From Paraburkholderia ginsengisoli NBRC 100965 (GTDB taxonomy: Bacteria > Pseudomonadota > Gammaproteobacteria > Burkholderiales > Burkholderiaceae), in assembly GCF_000739735.1 (NCBI RefSeq), contig NZ_BBJF01000014.1:164007-228006 (forward strand): a stretch of DNA of 64,000 nucleotides, written 5' to 3'. Positions 16,632-25,689 of the stretch are shown here, one piece after another. The notes under the pieces were generated by a model that made no database searches, was not told the DNA's origin, and saw nothing but the letters and a program-made list of their open reading frames with translations. How positions within the stretch are numbered: position 1 is the first letter of the stretch; the number at the start of each line of letters is the position of its first letter. Both the position numbers and the translations under genes were made by a program.

Positions 16632-18893
16632 ATGTCCCAGGGATTGCTCGATGCACAGAATGGAGCGGAGTCTTCGAAAGGGGACGCGGGTGGTGCAGGT
16701 GGCGCAGGTGGCATCTCACGCCGGACCTTCCTGAAATTCAGCGTGACGGTGGGCGCGGCGGCCGGCGGCGGTTTGTTGCTCGGCTTCAGCATGCCGGCCG
16801 CGAGCCAGGATCAGAAGGCCGGCAAATCGGTGGTCGGCGGCGATGCGATCGAAGCGCCGCAAAGCGGCGTGTTCGCGCCGAACGCGTTCATCCAGATCGA
16901 TACGGCGGGCAAGGTCACGCTGGTGATTCCGAAGGTCGAGATGGGCCAGGGCGTCTATACGTCGATCCCGATGCTGATCGCCGAAGAACTCGAAGTGCCG
17001 CTCGACGCGGTCATACTCGATCACGCGCCACCGAACGAAAAGCTCTTCATGGACCCGCTGCTCGGCGGCCAGCTCACCGGCGGTTCGACGTCGATCCGCT
17101 TTGCGTGGGAGCCGATGCGCCGCGCCGGCGCCACCGCGCGCGCGATGTTGATCGACGCGGCCGCGCAGCAATGGCAGGTCGAGCCGGCAAGCTGTCACGC
17201 GCAGGGCGGGCAGGTGATTCACGCGGCCAGCAATCGCAGCATCGGGTATGGCCAGCTCGTCGAGGCCGCCGCGAAACTGCCCGCGCCGCAGAACGTGCCT
17301 TTGAAAGACCCGAAGGATTTCAAACTGATCGGCACGCCGGTGAAGCGTCTCGACTCGCCGGAGAAAGTGGACGGAACCGCGCAGTTCGGACTGGACGTGC
17401 GTGTGCCCGACATGGTCTACGCGGCGATCGCGAATTGCCCGGTGTTCGGCGGCACGCTCGCAAGCGTCGACGATACCAACGCGAAGAAGATTCCCGGCGT
17501 GCGCCAGGTCGTCAAGATCGATAACGCGGTCGCGGTGATCGGCGATCACACGTGGGCGGCAAGACGCGGGCTGCAGGCGCTCGACATCAAGTGGAACGAA
17601 GGCGCGGGCGCGAACATTTCGATGAAGCAGATCGTCGACGATCTCGCCAATGCGTCGCAACGCAACGGCGCGGTCGCGCGCAAAGAGGGCGACGTCGCCA
17701 ACGCGTTCTCGAATGCGAAGTCGCGCGTCGACGCGGTGTACCAGCAGCCGTTCCTCGCGCACGCGACGATGGAGCCGATCAACTGCACGGTCCACGTGCG
17801 CGCCGACGGCTGCGATGTGTGGCTCGGTTCGCAGGTGCCCACGCGAGTGGTGGACGCAGCCGTCGCGGTCACGGGCCTGCCCGCCGACAAGATCGTCGTG
17901 CACAACCATCTGATCGGCGGCGGCTTCGGGCGGCGGCTCGAGTTCGACATGGTCACGCAGGCGGTCAAGGTCGGCAAGCAGGTCTCGACGCCGGTGAAGG
18001 TGCTGTGGACGCGCGAAGAAGACATCCAGCACGACATGTACCGGCCGTACTATTACGACAAGATCTCGGCGGGGCTCGACGCGAACGGCAAGCCGGTCGC
18101 GTGGCAGCACCGCATCGTCGGGTCGTCGATCATGGCGCGTTTCGCGCCGCCCGCATTCAAGAACGGGCTCGACCCGGACGCGGTCGAAGTGGCGTCGGAC
18201 CTGCCGTACGACTTGCCGAACCAGCTGGTCGATTACGTGCGCCAGGAACCGCACGCGGTGCCCACCGCATTCTGGCGCGGCGTCGGGCCGACGCGCGGCA
18301 CCTTCGTGGTGGAGAGCTTCATCGACGAACTCGCCGCTCAGGCGAAGATCGACCCGGTCAAGTACCGGCAGGACCTGCTGGGCAAAACCCCGCGCGCATT
18401 GAACGTGCTGAACACCGCCACGCAGGCGGCGGGCTGGGGCAGCGCGTTGCCGAAAGGGCAAGGGCGCGGCGTGTCGGTGATGCACGCGTTCGGCAGCTTC
18501 TTCGCGATCGTCGTCGATGTCGCCGTCGATCAGGGCGAGGTCGCGGTCAAGCGCGTCGTATGCGCGGTCGACTGCGGGATGGTGGTCAATCCGAACACGA
18601 TCGAAGCGCAGGTGCAGGGCGGCATCATCTTCGGCATCACGGCGGCGCTCTATAGCGAGATCACGATCAAGGACGGCCGCGTCGAGCAGAACAACTTCAC
18701 CGACTACCGGATGCTGCGGATCGACCAGACTCCGCCGATCGACGTGCATATCGTCAAGAGCAGCGAGGCGCCCGGCGGTATCGGCGAACCCGGCACGGCG
18801 GCGCTCGCGCCCGCGTTGACCAATGCAATTTACGCGGCCACCGGCAAGCGGCTGCGGCAATTGCCGGTCGGCAGCCAACTGCAAACCGCCTGA
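16632..18893 (+). CDS. Molybdopterin-binding subunit (isoquinoline 1-oxidoreductase beta type), Tat-exported
   Basis: A 753-residue Mo-cofactor subunit. After a Gly/Ala-rich N-terminus there is a twin-arginine signal (ISRRTFLKFSV) at about residues 28-50, so the folded enzyme is exported to the periplasm. The aldehyde-oxidase-type Mo domains follow, with GGGFGRRLE, the substrate-channel PTAFWRGVGPTRG block and the C-terminal catalytic Glu motif GGIGEPGTAALAPA. The order is as in IorB and related membrane-linked aldehyde dehydrogenases, shorter than XdhB fusions. ATG 16632 has GGGAG upstream and lies one base after the preceding stop. No XdhC-type maturation gene is visible nearby, so cofactor insertion must come from elsewhere. 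Confidence 0.9.
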   Translation: MSQGLLDAQNGAESSKGDAGGAGGAGGISRRTFLKFSVTVGAAAGGGLLLGFSMPAASQDQKAGKSVVGGDAIEAPQSGVFAPNAFIQIDTAGKVTLVIPKVEMGQGVYTSIPMLIAEELEVPLDAVILDHAPPNEKLFMDPLLGGQLTGGSTSIRFAWEPMRRAGATARAMLIDAAAQQWQVEPASCHAQGGQVIHAASNRSIGYGQLVEAAAKLPAPQNVPLKDPKDFKLIGTPVKRLDSPEKVDGTAQFGLDVRVPDMVYAAIANCPVFGGTLASVDDTNAKKIPGVRQVVKIDNAVAVIGDHTWAARRGLQALDIKWNEGAGANISMKQIVDDLANASQRNGAVARKEGDVANAFSNAKSRVDAVYQQPFLAHATMEPINCTVHVRADGCDVWLGSQVPTRVVDAAVAVTGLPADKIVVHNHLIGGGFGRRLEFDMVTQAVKVGKQVSTPVKVLWTREEDIQHDMYRPYYYDKISAGLDANGKPVAWQHRIVGSSIMARFAPPAFKNGLDPDAVEVASDLPYDLPNQLVDYVRQEPHAVPTAFWRGVGPTRGTFVVESFIDELAAQAKIDPVKYRQDLLGKTPRALNVLNTATQAAGWGSALPKGQGRGVSVMHAFGSFFAIVVDVAVDQGEVAVKRVVCAVDCGMVVNPNTIEAQVQGGIIFGITAALYSEITIKDGRVEQNNFTDYRMLRIDQTPPIDVHIVKSSEAPGGIGEPGTAALAPALTNAIYAATGKRLRQLPVGSQLQTA

Positions 18894-18906
18894 CCGGAGC
18901 CCGACC

Positions 18907-20211
18907 ATGAAAAACACACTGAAGGGTTTCAGCGCGGCGCTGTGCATGGCGCTGCCGTTCATCGCACAAATGGGCGCCTATGCGGCTGCGCCTGCCCCGG
19001 CTCACGCGGCGGACCCGGCGCTGCTGCAACGCGGCGCCTATCTGGCGAAGGTCGGCGATTGCGTTGCCTGTCACACGGCGCCGAAGGGCAAGCCGTTCGC
19101 GGGCGGCCTGCCGATGTCGACGCCGATGGGCCAGATCTACACCACCAACATCACGCCCGACCCGCAGACCGGCATCGGCAGCTACACGGAAGAGGACTTC
19201 GCGCGGGCGATGCGCGGAGGCGTCGCGAAAGACGGCCACAACCTGTACCCGGCGATGCCGTATCCGTCGTACGCGAAGATCAACGACGACGACATGAAAG
19301 CGCTGTACGCGTTCTTCATGAGCGGCGTCGCGCCGGTGCAGCAGGCGAATCGCGAGTCGGACATCAAGTGGCCATTGAACATGCGCTGGCCGCTGAAGTT
19401 CTGGAACATGGCGTTCCTCCAGAAGGGCGCCTATCAGGACAAATCGGGCAAGGACGTCGCATGGAATCGCGGCGCGTATCTGATCCAGGGACTCGGGCAC
19501 TGCGGGTCGTGTCATACGCCGCGCGGCATCGCGTTCCAGGAGAAGGCGCTCGATGAAAGCGGCAGCGCGTTCCTCACCGGCGGCCTGCTCGACGGCTGGT
19601 TCGCGTCGAACCTGACCGGCGAGCACAACGTCGGGCTGGGTCGCTGGAACGACGAGGACGTGCACGCGTTTCTGAAGACCGGCGCGAATCGCCACGCGTC
19701 GGCGTTCGGTTCGATGACCAGCGTGATCAACAACAGCACGCAGGGCATGACCGATGCCGACATCGCCGCGATGACGACGTATCTGAAGTCGCTGCCGCCG
19801 GCGGGCGGCAACGGCGCGCCGGCTTACGCGTACGATCCGCAGAAGACGAAGGTGTCGCTGAACCGTCCGGCGAACGACGCGGGCGCGCGCGTCTACACCG
19901 CGTATTGCATGCATTGTCACGGCGCCGACGGCCGCGGCTTCGCGCCGATGATGGCGCCGTTGGCCGGCAATCCGAACGTGCTGGAGAAGGACGCGTCGTC
20001 GTTGATCAACGTCACGCTGAACGGGACCGGCGATCTGGTCGTCGGCGGCGTGCCCGCGGCCTTTCCGATGCCGAAGTTCGCGCCGGTGCTCAACGATCAG
20101 CAGATCGCCGACGTGCTGACCTTCGTACGGGCCGGCTGGAACAACGGCGCACCGGCGGTGTCGGCGGCCGAGGTGGCGAAGCTGCGCAAGTCGACGCAGG
20201 CGGCGCGTTAA
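18907..20211 (+). CDS. Triheme cytochrome c subunit (alcohol/aldehyde dehydrogenase type)
   Basis: A 434-residue exported cytochrome with a signal peptide (residues 1-34, ending AHAADP) and three haem c motifs: CVACH, CGSCH and CMHCH, each within its own cytochrome-c domain, with later Met ligands such as YPAMPYP. The architecture equals the cytochrome subunit of membrane alcohol and aldehyde dehydrogenases. It closes the operon 13 bases after the Mo subunit and should pass electrons to the quinone pool or terminal oxidases. ATG 18907 is preceded by CCGGAGC. A bidirectional terminator follows. Confidence 0.9.
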   Translation: MKNTLKGFSAALCMALPFIAQMGAYAAAPAPAHAADPALLQRGAYLAKVGDCVACHTAPKGKPFAGGLPMSTPMGQIYTTNITPDPQTGIGSYTEEDFARAMRGGVAKDGHNLYPAMPYPSYAKINDDDMKALYAFFMSGVAPVQQANRESDIKWPLNMRWPLKFWNMAFLQKGAYQDKSGKDVAWNRGAYLIQGLGHCGSCHTPRGIAFQEKALDESGSAFLTGGLLDGWFASNLTGEHNVGLGRWNDEDVHAFLKTGANRHASAFGSMTSVINNSTQGMTDADIAAMTTYLKSLPPAGGNGAPAYAYDPQKTKVSLNRPANDAGARVYTAYCMHCHGADGRGFAPMMAPLAGNPNVLEKDASSLINVTLNGTGDLVVGGVPAAFPMPKFAPVLNDQQIADVLTFVRAGWNNGAPAVSAAEVAKLRKSTQAAR

Positions 20212-20255
20212 GCGGCAGCACGGCGTTAGCCAGAATTTGCTGTGGCGGCAGGCGC

Positions 20256-20297
20256 AAAAAAACGGCAGCCGTGCAGAGCGCGCGGTTGCCGTTTTTT
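20256..20297. terminator. Bidirectional intrinsic terminator
   Basis: AAAAACGGCA (20258-20267) pairs with TGCCGTTTTT (20287-20296), with further GCC/GGT pairing inside. A-runs on the left and T-runs on the right let it stop transcription from both the cytochrome gene and the leftward ABC-permease gene. Confidence 0.8.
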
Positions 20298-20341
20298 ACT
20301 GGCGCGTCACGTGCCGCGAGGCAACGCATCGCACCATCGCC

Positions 20342-20998
20342 TCAACGATGCTGGCCGACCTTTTGCCGCTTTTCGAGCACGCGTGCGTACCACGTCAACG
20401 GGAAGCACATCGCGAAGTAAATCATCGCGACCATGCCGTAGATCGGGAACGGACGGAACGCGGCGTTGGTGATCATGGTGCCGGTCTTGGTCAGTTCGGT
20501 AAAGCCGATGATCGACGCGAGCGCGGTGCTCTTGACCACCTGCACGAGAAAGCCGACCGTCGGCGCGACCGCGATCTTCAGTGCCTGCGGCCACACGATG
20601 TAGCGCAACTGCTGGCCGAATGTCATGCCGAGACTCGCACCCGCGGCCCACTGTCCGCGCGGCACGGCTTCGACGCAACCGCGCCAGATGTCGACCAGAT
20701 ACGCGCTCGTATAAAGCGTCAACGTGACGGTCGCCGCGACCCAGGGCGACACGTCGACGCCGAGCAGCGGCAGACCGAAGAACGCGAGGAACAGCTGCAT
20801 CAGCAGCGGTGTGCCCTGAAACACTTCCACGTACAGCACGACGATGCGGCGCAGCCAGGCGGTCGGCGACACGCGCATCGCTAGCAGCACCAACCCGACG
20901 ATGCCGCCGCCGACGAACGCGATCAGCGACAGTAGCACCGTCCAGCGGGCGGCGAGCAACAGATTGCGGGCGATGTCCCACAGCGTGAATTCGATCAT
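20342..20998 (-). CDS. Polar amino acid ABC transporter permease (second)
   Basis: A 218-residue inner-membrane permease of the HisM/GlnP type. It has about five hydrophobic segments and the family EAA loop (ASLGMTFGQQLRYIVWPQALKIAVAP) near residue 135, plus the YVEVFQGTPLLMQL segment conserved in amino-acid permeases. The start ATG 20998 has GGAG eight bases upstream and begins two bases after the preceding stop; a TTG at 21004 is unlikely. It is the last gene of a seven-gene leftward run and pairs with the permease just upstream. No cognate GlnQ/HisP-type ATPase is present in the cluster. Confidence 0.86.
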   Translation of the reverse strand: MIEFTLWDIARNLLLAARWTVLLSLIAFVGGGIVGLVLLAMRVSPTAWLRRIVVLYVEVFQGTPLLMQLFLAFFGLPLLGVDVSPWVAATVTLTLYTSAYLVDIWRGCVEAVPRGQWAAGASLGMTFGQQLRYIVWPQALKIAVAPTVGFLVQVVKSTALASIIGFTELTKTGTMITNAAFRPFPIYGMVAMIYFAMCFPLTWYARVLEKRQKVGQHR

Positions 20999-21000
20999 GA

Positions 21001-21759
21001 TCAACGCTCCGTCGGCAGGGTGCGGGTGCCGCGCAACATCAGGCGGCTGCGCCAGTTACGCGGCGCGCCGTCGTTGCCCTGGTTGTTGCCGCGCGCGGCA
21101 CGGCCCGCGAACAGACCGCGTCCGAAGCGGTTGATCAGTTGCCGCAACACGATCGACATCAGCAAATAGGCCGCGGTGATGATCACGTAACTCTCGAACG
21201 AACGGAAGTTGCGCGACTGGATGAAGTTGGCCGCGTAGGTCAGATCGGGCACCGAGATCTGCGACACGACCGCCGAGCCGAGCATCACGATCAGCACCTG
21301 GCTCAGCAGCGCGGGAAACACGTTGGCGATCGCCTGCGGCAGCACGACATGGCGGAACACCTGCCGGCCGTGCAGACCGAGCGCCTGCGCCGCCTGCACC
21401 TGGCCGCGCGGAATCGAATCGATGCCGGCGCGCACAATCTCGATTGCGTACGCGCCGAGATTCACCGTCATCGCCAGAATCGCGGCCTGGACTTCGTCGA
21501 TATGAATGCCGAGGCTCGGCAAGCCGAAGAACACGAAGAACAACTGCACGATGAACGGCGTGTTGCGGATCAGTTCGACGTAGCTCGCCACGAGCCAGCG
21601 CGCCCACTTCGGCCCGGCGACCGCGATGCTCGCCCCGCCGATGCCGACGAGGCCGCCGAGCACGGTCGAGACGGCGGTGAGCCCGAGCGTCACGGCGGCG
21701 CCGCGCACGAGCATCCCCGCATAGAGGTCGAAGCCGCTGAAATCGAACGCGTAGGTCAT
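21001..21759 (-). CDS. Polar amino acid ABC transporter permease (first)
   Basis: A 252-residue permease of the same family as its downstream partner: five hydrophobic segments, YVELIRNTPFIVQL, and the EAA loop AAQALGLHGRQVFRHVVLPQAI. The C-terminus is longer than usual, with a basic Gly/Asn/Arg-rich tail (from about residue 220). ATG 21759 is preferred because it begins the standard N-terminus; a longer frame to 21828 overlaps the binding-protein gene. It follows that gene by 43 bases and is nearly contiguous with the second permease. Confidence 0.86.
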   Translation of the reverse strand: MTYAFDFSGFDLYAGMLVRGAAVTLGLTAVSTVLGGLVGIGGASIAVAGPKWARWLVASYVELIRNTPFIVQLFFVFFGLPSLGIHIDEVQAAILAMTVNLGAYAIEIVRAGIDSIPRGQVQAAQALGLHGRQVFRHVVLPQAIANVFPALLSQVLIVMLGSAVVSQISVPDLTYAANFIQSRNFRSFESYVIITAAYLLMSIVLRQLINRFGRGLFAGRAARGNNQGNDGAPRNWRSRLMLRGTRTLPTER

Positions 21760-21802
21760 GTCGTGGCGCTCATCGTGATGATCAACCTCTGTGCGAAGGG
21801 TT

Positions 21803-22627
21803 TTAGAGCTCGGCCGGCAGCGGCGCACGCAGCCACTTCTGCGAGATCGCGTTCATCGTGCCGTCCTTGCGAGCCTTGGCAATCGTCTCGTCGACCTTCG
21901 CCTTCAGGCGCGGTTCGTTCTTGTTCAGGCCGACGTGATCCGGCGAGCTGAACAGCGAGAACTTCTGCTCCGGATCGTTGGCCGGATGACGCGCGAGAAT
22001 CGTCGCGCCGACGTCGTTGCCGACCACCATCAACTGTACCTGACCAGAAAGAAACGCCGAAATTGCGCCGTTCGGATCGTCGAAACGTTTGATGTTGGCG
22101 GTGGGCGGTGCGATCTTCGTCACGCTCAGGTCTTCCAGCGTGCCGCGCGCGACCGAGATCGACTTGCCGGCGAGGTCGGCGGCGTTCTTCACGGGCAGCG
22201 ACTTCGGGCCGAACACGGCGAGGTAGTAGGGCGCATAAGGCTGCGAGAAGTCGATCACCTTTTCGCGCTCCGGCGTCTGTCCGACCGACAGCAGCATGTC
22301 GGCCTTATGGTCGGCGAGGTAGGCCATGCGGTTGTCGCCGGTCACCTGCACGAGTTCGACCTTCGCGTTGAGCGCCTTGCCGATCAGGTTCGCGACGTCG
22401 ATGTCGTAGCCCATCGGCTTCATGTCCGGTCCGATCGAGCCGAACGGCGGATAGTCCATGAACACGCCGATGCGCACCGTGCCCGACTTCGCGATGTTGT
22501 CGATTGCGTCGGCACGCGCGGCCGACGGGAAGGCGCACAACACACCGAGGCCGGTGAAGGCGAGCGTCGCGGCAAGCGTGGCGAACACGCGGCGGGTCTG
22601 CGAGTGAGCAACGGGGCGCTGATTCAT
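21803..22627 (-). CDS. Periplasmic amino acid-binding protein (SBP family 3)
   Basis: A 274-residue periplasmic binding protein with signal peptide (residues 1-40, ending AARADA). The family-3 hallmark appears as PMGYDIDVANLIGKAL, preceded by VRIGVFMDYPPFG; later DMLLSVGQTPEREKVIDFSQPY is the second conserved block. It delivers a polar amino acid or related compound to the two permeases downstream. It lies 74 bases after the PotA-like ATPase gene, so it may be co-transcribed with the upstream polyamine-type transporter. Ligand is not predictable here. Confidence 0.88.
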   Translation of the reverse strand: MNQRPVAHSQTRRVFATLAATLAFTGLGVLCAFPSAARADAIDNIAKSGTVRIGVFMDYPPFGSIGPDMKPMGYDIDVANLIGKALNAKVELVQVTGDNRMAYLADHKADMLLSVGQTPEREKVIDFSQPYAPYYLAVFGPKSLPVKNAADLAGKSISVARGTLEDLSVTKIAPPTANIKRFDDPNGAISAFLSGQVQLMVVGNDVGATILARHPANDPEQKFSLFSSPDHVGLNKNEPRLKAKVDETIAKARKDGTMNAISQKWLRAPLPAEL

Positions 22628-22701
22628 GGTGTTTCCTTGGTCGAGAAGGTCGGTACGTCGTTATTGGAATGGTTGCGGAAAAGTGGGCGCAAAAGCCAGG
22701 C

Positions 22702-23775
22702 TCAGTGCGTGGCGCGCGCGGCGATCAGCTTGCACGCGTGCGGTGGCAATTCCGCGAGCACCGGCATGCCGAGCGTGAGTCCCGGCGTTTCGCGCGGCGT
22801 GGTCGCGGCGGTCAGCGTGAAGCCGGCGCAATCGATGGTCGCCTCGAGCGACGCGCCCACGTCGCGAATGAACGTGACGGTGCCGGCGAGCCGGTTTGGA
22901 CCGGGGACCTCGGAGGCCTGCTTCACGCAGACATCTTCCGGGCGGATCAACAGACGGACGTCGGTGCCCGACGCCGGCGCGCTTGCGCTTTGCGCGACGG
23001 CGATGCGCCGGCCGCCCGGCAGGCTGACGCCGCCCGCGCCATCGTACGCGACCGGCAGGATATTGCCGAGCCCGATGAAGTCGGCGACGAACTCGCTGAC
23101 CGGATCGCGATAGATATCGAGCGGCTTGCCGACCTGCGCGATGCGGCCTTTTTCCATCACGACGATTTCATCGGCCATCGTCATTGCTTCGCGCTGATCG
23201 TGCGTGACCATGATCGTCGTGATGCCCAGACGCTGTTGCAACAGGCGGATTTCCACCTGCATCGCTTCGCGCAGCTTGGCGTCGAGCGCGGACAGCGGCT
23301 CGTCGAGCAGCAGCAGTTTCGGTTGCGACGCGATCGCGCGCGCAATCGCCACGCGCTGACGCTGGCCGCCGGAGAGTTGCGTGACCGGCCGGTTCGCCAT
23401 GTGCGGCAACTGGATCAGATCGAGCAGTTCGGCGACGCGGCTCGTTTGCCGGGCCTTCGCCATCTTGCGCAGCTTCAGCGGATACGCGACGTTCTGCGCG
23501 ACCGTCATGTGCGGAAACAGCGCGAGGGACTGGAACACCATGCCGAAGTCGCGCTGGTTGGCCGGCAGTTGCGTGATGTCACGGCCGGCGAAATGGATGC
23601 TGCCCGAACTCGGCGTCTCCAGCCCGGCAATCATCCGCAGCAGCGTGGTCTTGCCGCAGCCGGACGGGCCGAGAAAGCAGACCAGCTTGCCGTCGGGTAC
23701 GCTCAGGTCGACATTGTCGACGGCATGCGCGGCGCCGAAGCGGCGAGTCACGGCCTGCAAGGTCAGATGGGTCAT
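22702..23775 (-). CDS. ABC transporter ATP-binding protein, PotA/spermidine-putrescine type
   Basis: A 357-residue ATPase. Walker A is GPSGCGKTT, the signature LSGGQRQR, Walker B LLLLDEP and the H-loop VTHD. A C-terminal TOBE domain (from about residue 270) marks the PotA/MalK/FbpC class rather than the short amino-acid class. ATG 23775 is chosen with CCGGAGC upstream; a TTG at 23790 is an alternative. It sits 40 bases after the second polyamine-type permease and serves those two permeases; whether it also energises the ATPase-less amino-acid permeases downstream is open. Confidence 0.9.
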   Translation of the reverse strand: MTHLTLQAVTRRFGAAHAVDNVDLSVPDGKLVCFLGPSGCGKTTLLRMIAGLETPSSGSIHFAGRDITQLPANQRDFGMVFQSLALFPHMTVAQNVAYPLKLRKMAKARQTSRVAELLDLIQLPHMANRPVTQLSGGQRQRVAIARAIASQPKLLLLDEPLSALDAKLREAMQVEIRLLQQRLGITTIMVTHDQREAMTMADEIVVMEKGRIAQVGKPLDIYRDPVSEFVADFIGLGNILPVAYDGAGGVSLPGGRRIAVAQSASAPASGTDVRLLIRPEDVCVKQASEVPGPNRLAGTVTFIRDVGASLEATIDCAGFTLTAATTPRETPGLTLGMPVLAELPPHACKLIAARATH

Positions 23776-23815
23776 CGGGGGCTCCGGCAAAGTGGCGTCG
23801 TGCGTGCGTTCGGGT

Positions 23816-24718
23816 TCACAGTGCGACTCCTTCGTCGCCGATCAGCTTTTCCAGCAGCCAGATCAGCGCGAAGTCGATCGCGACGATGACGACGGCGAAA
23901 CAGAACACGGTCGGATCGAGCGACGACACCGTGCGGCTGTACAGCCACACTGGCAGCGTCATCGTATCGATGCCGTACAGGAAGAAGGTCACCGTGAACT
24001 CGTTGAACGAGACGATGAACGCGAACAGCATGCCGGCGAGAATGCCCGGGCGCATCAGCGGCAGGATCACGTCGACGAGCGCGCGGCCGGGGCTCGCGCC
24101 CATCACGCAGGCGGCCTCCTCGAACTCCGGGCCGATGGACGCGACCGACGCCGCGCAATTCTTCACCGTGAACGGCAGCGCCAGAATCACATGCGCGATG
24201 ATCAGGCGGAACACGCCAAGCTCGATGGGCAGCACGTTGAACACGAGCAGCAGCGACAGGCCAAGCATCACCAGCGGATAGACGAGCGGCAGCGCGACCA
24301 GCTGCTCGACCGCCGGTTTGCCGCGAAAGCGGTAGCGGCTCAGCGAGTAGGCGGCGGGCACCGACACGAGCGTGGCGATCAGCATCGTCGAGAACGCGAC
24401 GATCAGGCTCGTGCTCAACGCGGCGCCCATGGACAGCGAGTCGCTCGCATCCGGCGACACGAAGCTGTGCCACGCGGCGCGGTACCAGTGCAGGCTGAAC
24501 GCGTGCGGCGGAAACTCGAGCGTGTCGGCGGCGCTGAACGACATCACGATCATCGTGAGGATGGGCAGCGCGGCGAGCAACAATACGATCGCGGCAAGCA
24601 GCGCGGTGGCGCGGCCGAGCTGGCCGGGCATCGCGTTCGACAGCCGCGGCAGGCGAGGCGAACGCGGCGAGGGGGGCGCTGGCTGCGGCAGGCGCGAGGT
24701 TCGAAGCGGCGTGCTCAT
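23816..24718 (-). CDS. PotC-like ABC transporter permease
   Basis: A 300-residue permease. A basic, Pro-rich N-terminal tail (about 30 residues) precedes six hydrophobic segments; the EAA loop is EEAACVMGASPGRALVDVILP. It matches the second permease of spermidine/putrescine-type importers. ATG 24718 overlaps the upstream permease stop (ATGA), indicating translational coupling. The open frame continues far upstream but that part is antisense-type noise overlapping the other permease. Confidence 0.87.
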   Translation of the reverse strand: MSTPLRTSRLPQPAPPSPRSPRLPRLSNAMPGQLGRATALLAAIVLLLAALPILTMIVMSFSAADTLEFPPHAFSLHWYRAAWHSFVSPDASDSLSMGAALSTSLIVAFSTMLIATLVSVPAAYSLSRYRFRGKPAVEQLVALPLVYPLVMLGLSLLLVFNVLPIELGVFRLIIAHVILALPFTVKNCAASVASIGPEFEEAACVMGASPGRALVDVILPLMRPGILAGMLFAFIVSFNEFTVTFFLYGIDTMTLPVWLYSRTVSSLDPTVFCFAVVIVAIDFALIWLLEKLIGDEGVAL

Positions 24719-25689
24719 GCGTGGGGCTCCCCGGCGGCGAGCCGCTGTGTACGGCGCACGAGGCGCTGCGAAATCGCCATCACCGTGAGCGTGGCGACCA
24801 TCAATACGACGCCCGACGCGGATGCCGCCGGCCAGTTGAGCAACGGCGCCACCTGGTCGTGGACCAGCACGGCGAGCATCGGCACGCGGCGTCCGCCGAG
24901 CAGCAACGGCACGGCGAACGCGCTGGCGTTGTACGCGAACACCAGCAGCGCGCCCGACACGAGGCCCGGCATCGCCAGCGGCAGTAGCACATGACGCAGC
25001 GTTTGCCAGCGCGTCGCGCCGAGCGTCGCCGCGGCTTCTTCGTAAGAGGTCGAGACCGCGCGCATCGCGCTCGACAGCGGCAGCACGGCGAGCGGAAACG
25101 CGGTCTGAATCAGACCGAGCAACACGCCATGCTCGCGATACAGCCACATCACCGGACGTTGCACGAGGCCGCTCGCGAGCAGCGCGTGATTGAGCAGACC
25201 GGCGGGCCCGAGAATGATCAGCCAGCCATAGCCTTGCAGCAGCAGATTGACCAGCAGCGGCAGCAGCACGCCGGCCAGCAGCAGCCGGCGCGCGAGCCGC
25301 GACTTCGTGCGCGCCATCGCGAGCGCGACGGGAATCGCCAGCAGAACCGCACAGATCATGCTCTGGAACGCGAGCCGCAACGTGAGCCACAACGACTTCA
25401 TGAAGTAGCCGTCGAGCAGGTCCGCGTAGTTTTGCAGCGTGAAGCCGCGCCATTCGTCGCCTTGCGTGCCGAAGCTCATGCGCAATACGACGAGCGCCGC
25501 CGCGCCGAGCACAGCGAGAAACAGCAGGATCGGCGCGAGCAGCAGCCACGGACGCGCTCTCGCCAGCGCGGTGCCGGCGGGTTGATCCGGCGCGCCGGAC
25601 GCGGCATCGGGCGTGGGCGCCGAGGTCGAGCCCGACGCCCCGTCCGGCGTCAACGCGGCCCGCCGCGAAAAGCGCGCGAGCATCGGCAT
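24715..25689 (-). CDS. PotB-like ABC transporter permease
   Basis: A 324-residue permease with a Ser/Pro/Ala-rich cytoplasmic N-terminus of about 45 residues, six hydrophobic segments and the EAA loop EEAAATLGATRWQTLRHVLLP. It matches the first permease of PotABCD-type importers. ATG 25689 overlaps the stop of the binding-protein gene by the ATGA arrangement, and its own stop overlaps the next permease in the same way, so the four polyamine-type genes are tightly coupled. Confidence 0.87.
   Translation of the reverse strand: MPMLARFSRRAALTPDGASGSTSAPTPDAASGAPDQPAGTALARARPWLLLAPILLFLAVLGAAALVVLRMSFGTQGDEWRGFTLQNYADLLDGYFMKSLWLTLRLAFQSMICAVLLAIPVALAMARTKSRLARRLLLAGVLLPLLVNLLLQGYGWLIILGPAGLLNHALLASGLVQRPVMWLYREHGVLLGLIQTAFPLAVLPLSSAMRAVSTSYEEAAATLGATRWQTLRHVLLPLAMPGLVSGALLVFAYNASAFAVPLLLGGRRVPMLAVLVHDQVAPLLNWPAASASGVVLMVATLTVMAISQRLVRRTQRLAAGEPHA

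Noticed and set aside
16716..18962. 748-codon open frame opposite the molybdenum subunit
   Set aside because: Antisense shadow with Arg/His/Asp-rich composition; the sense strand has all Mo-hydroxylase motifs.
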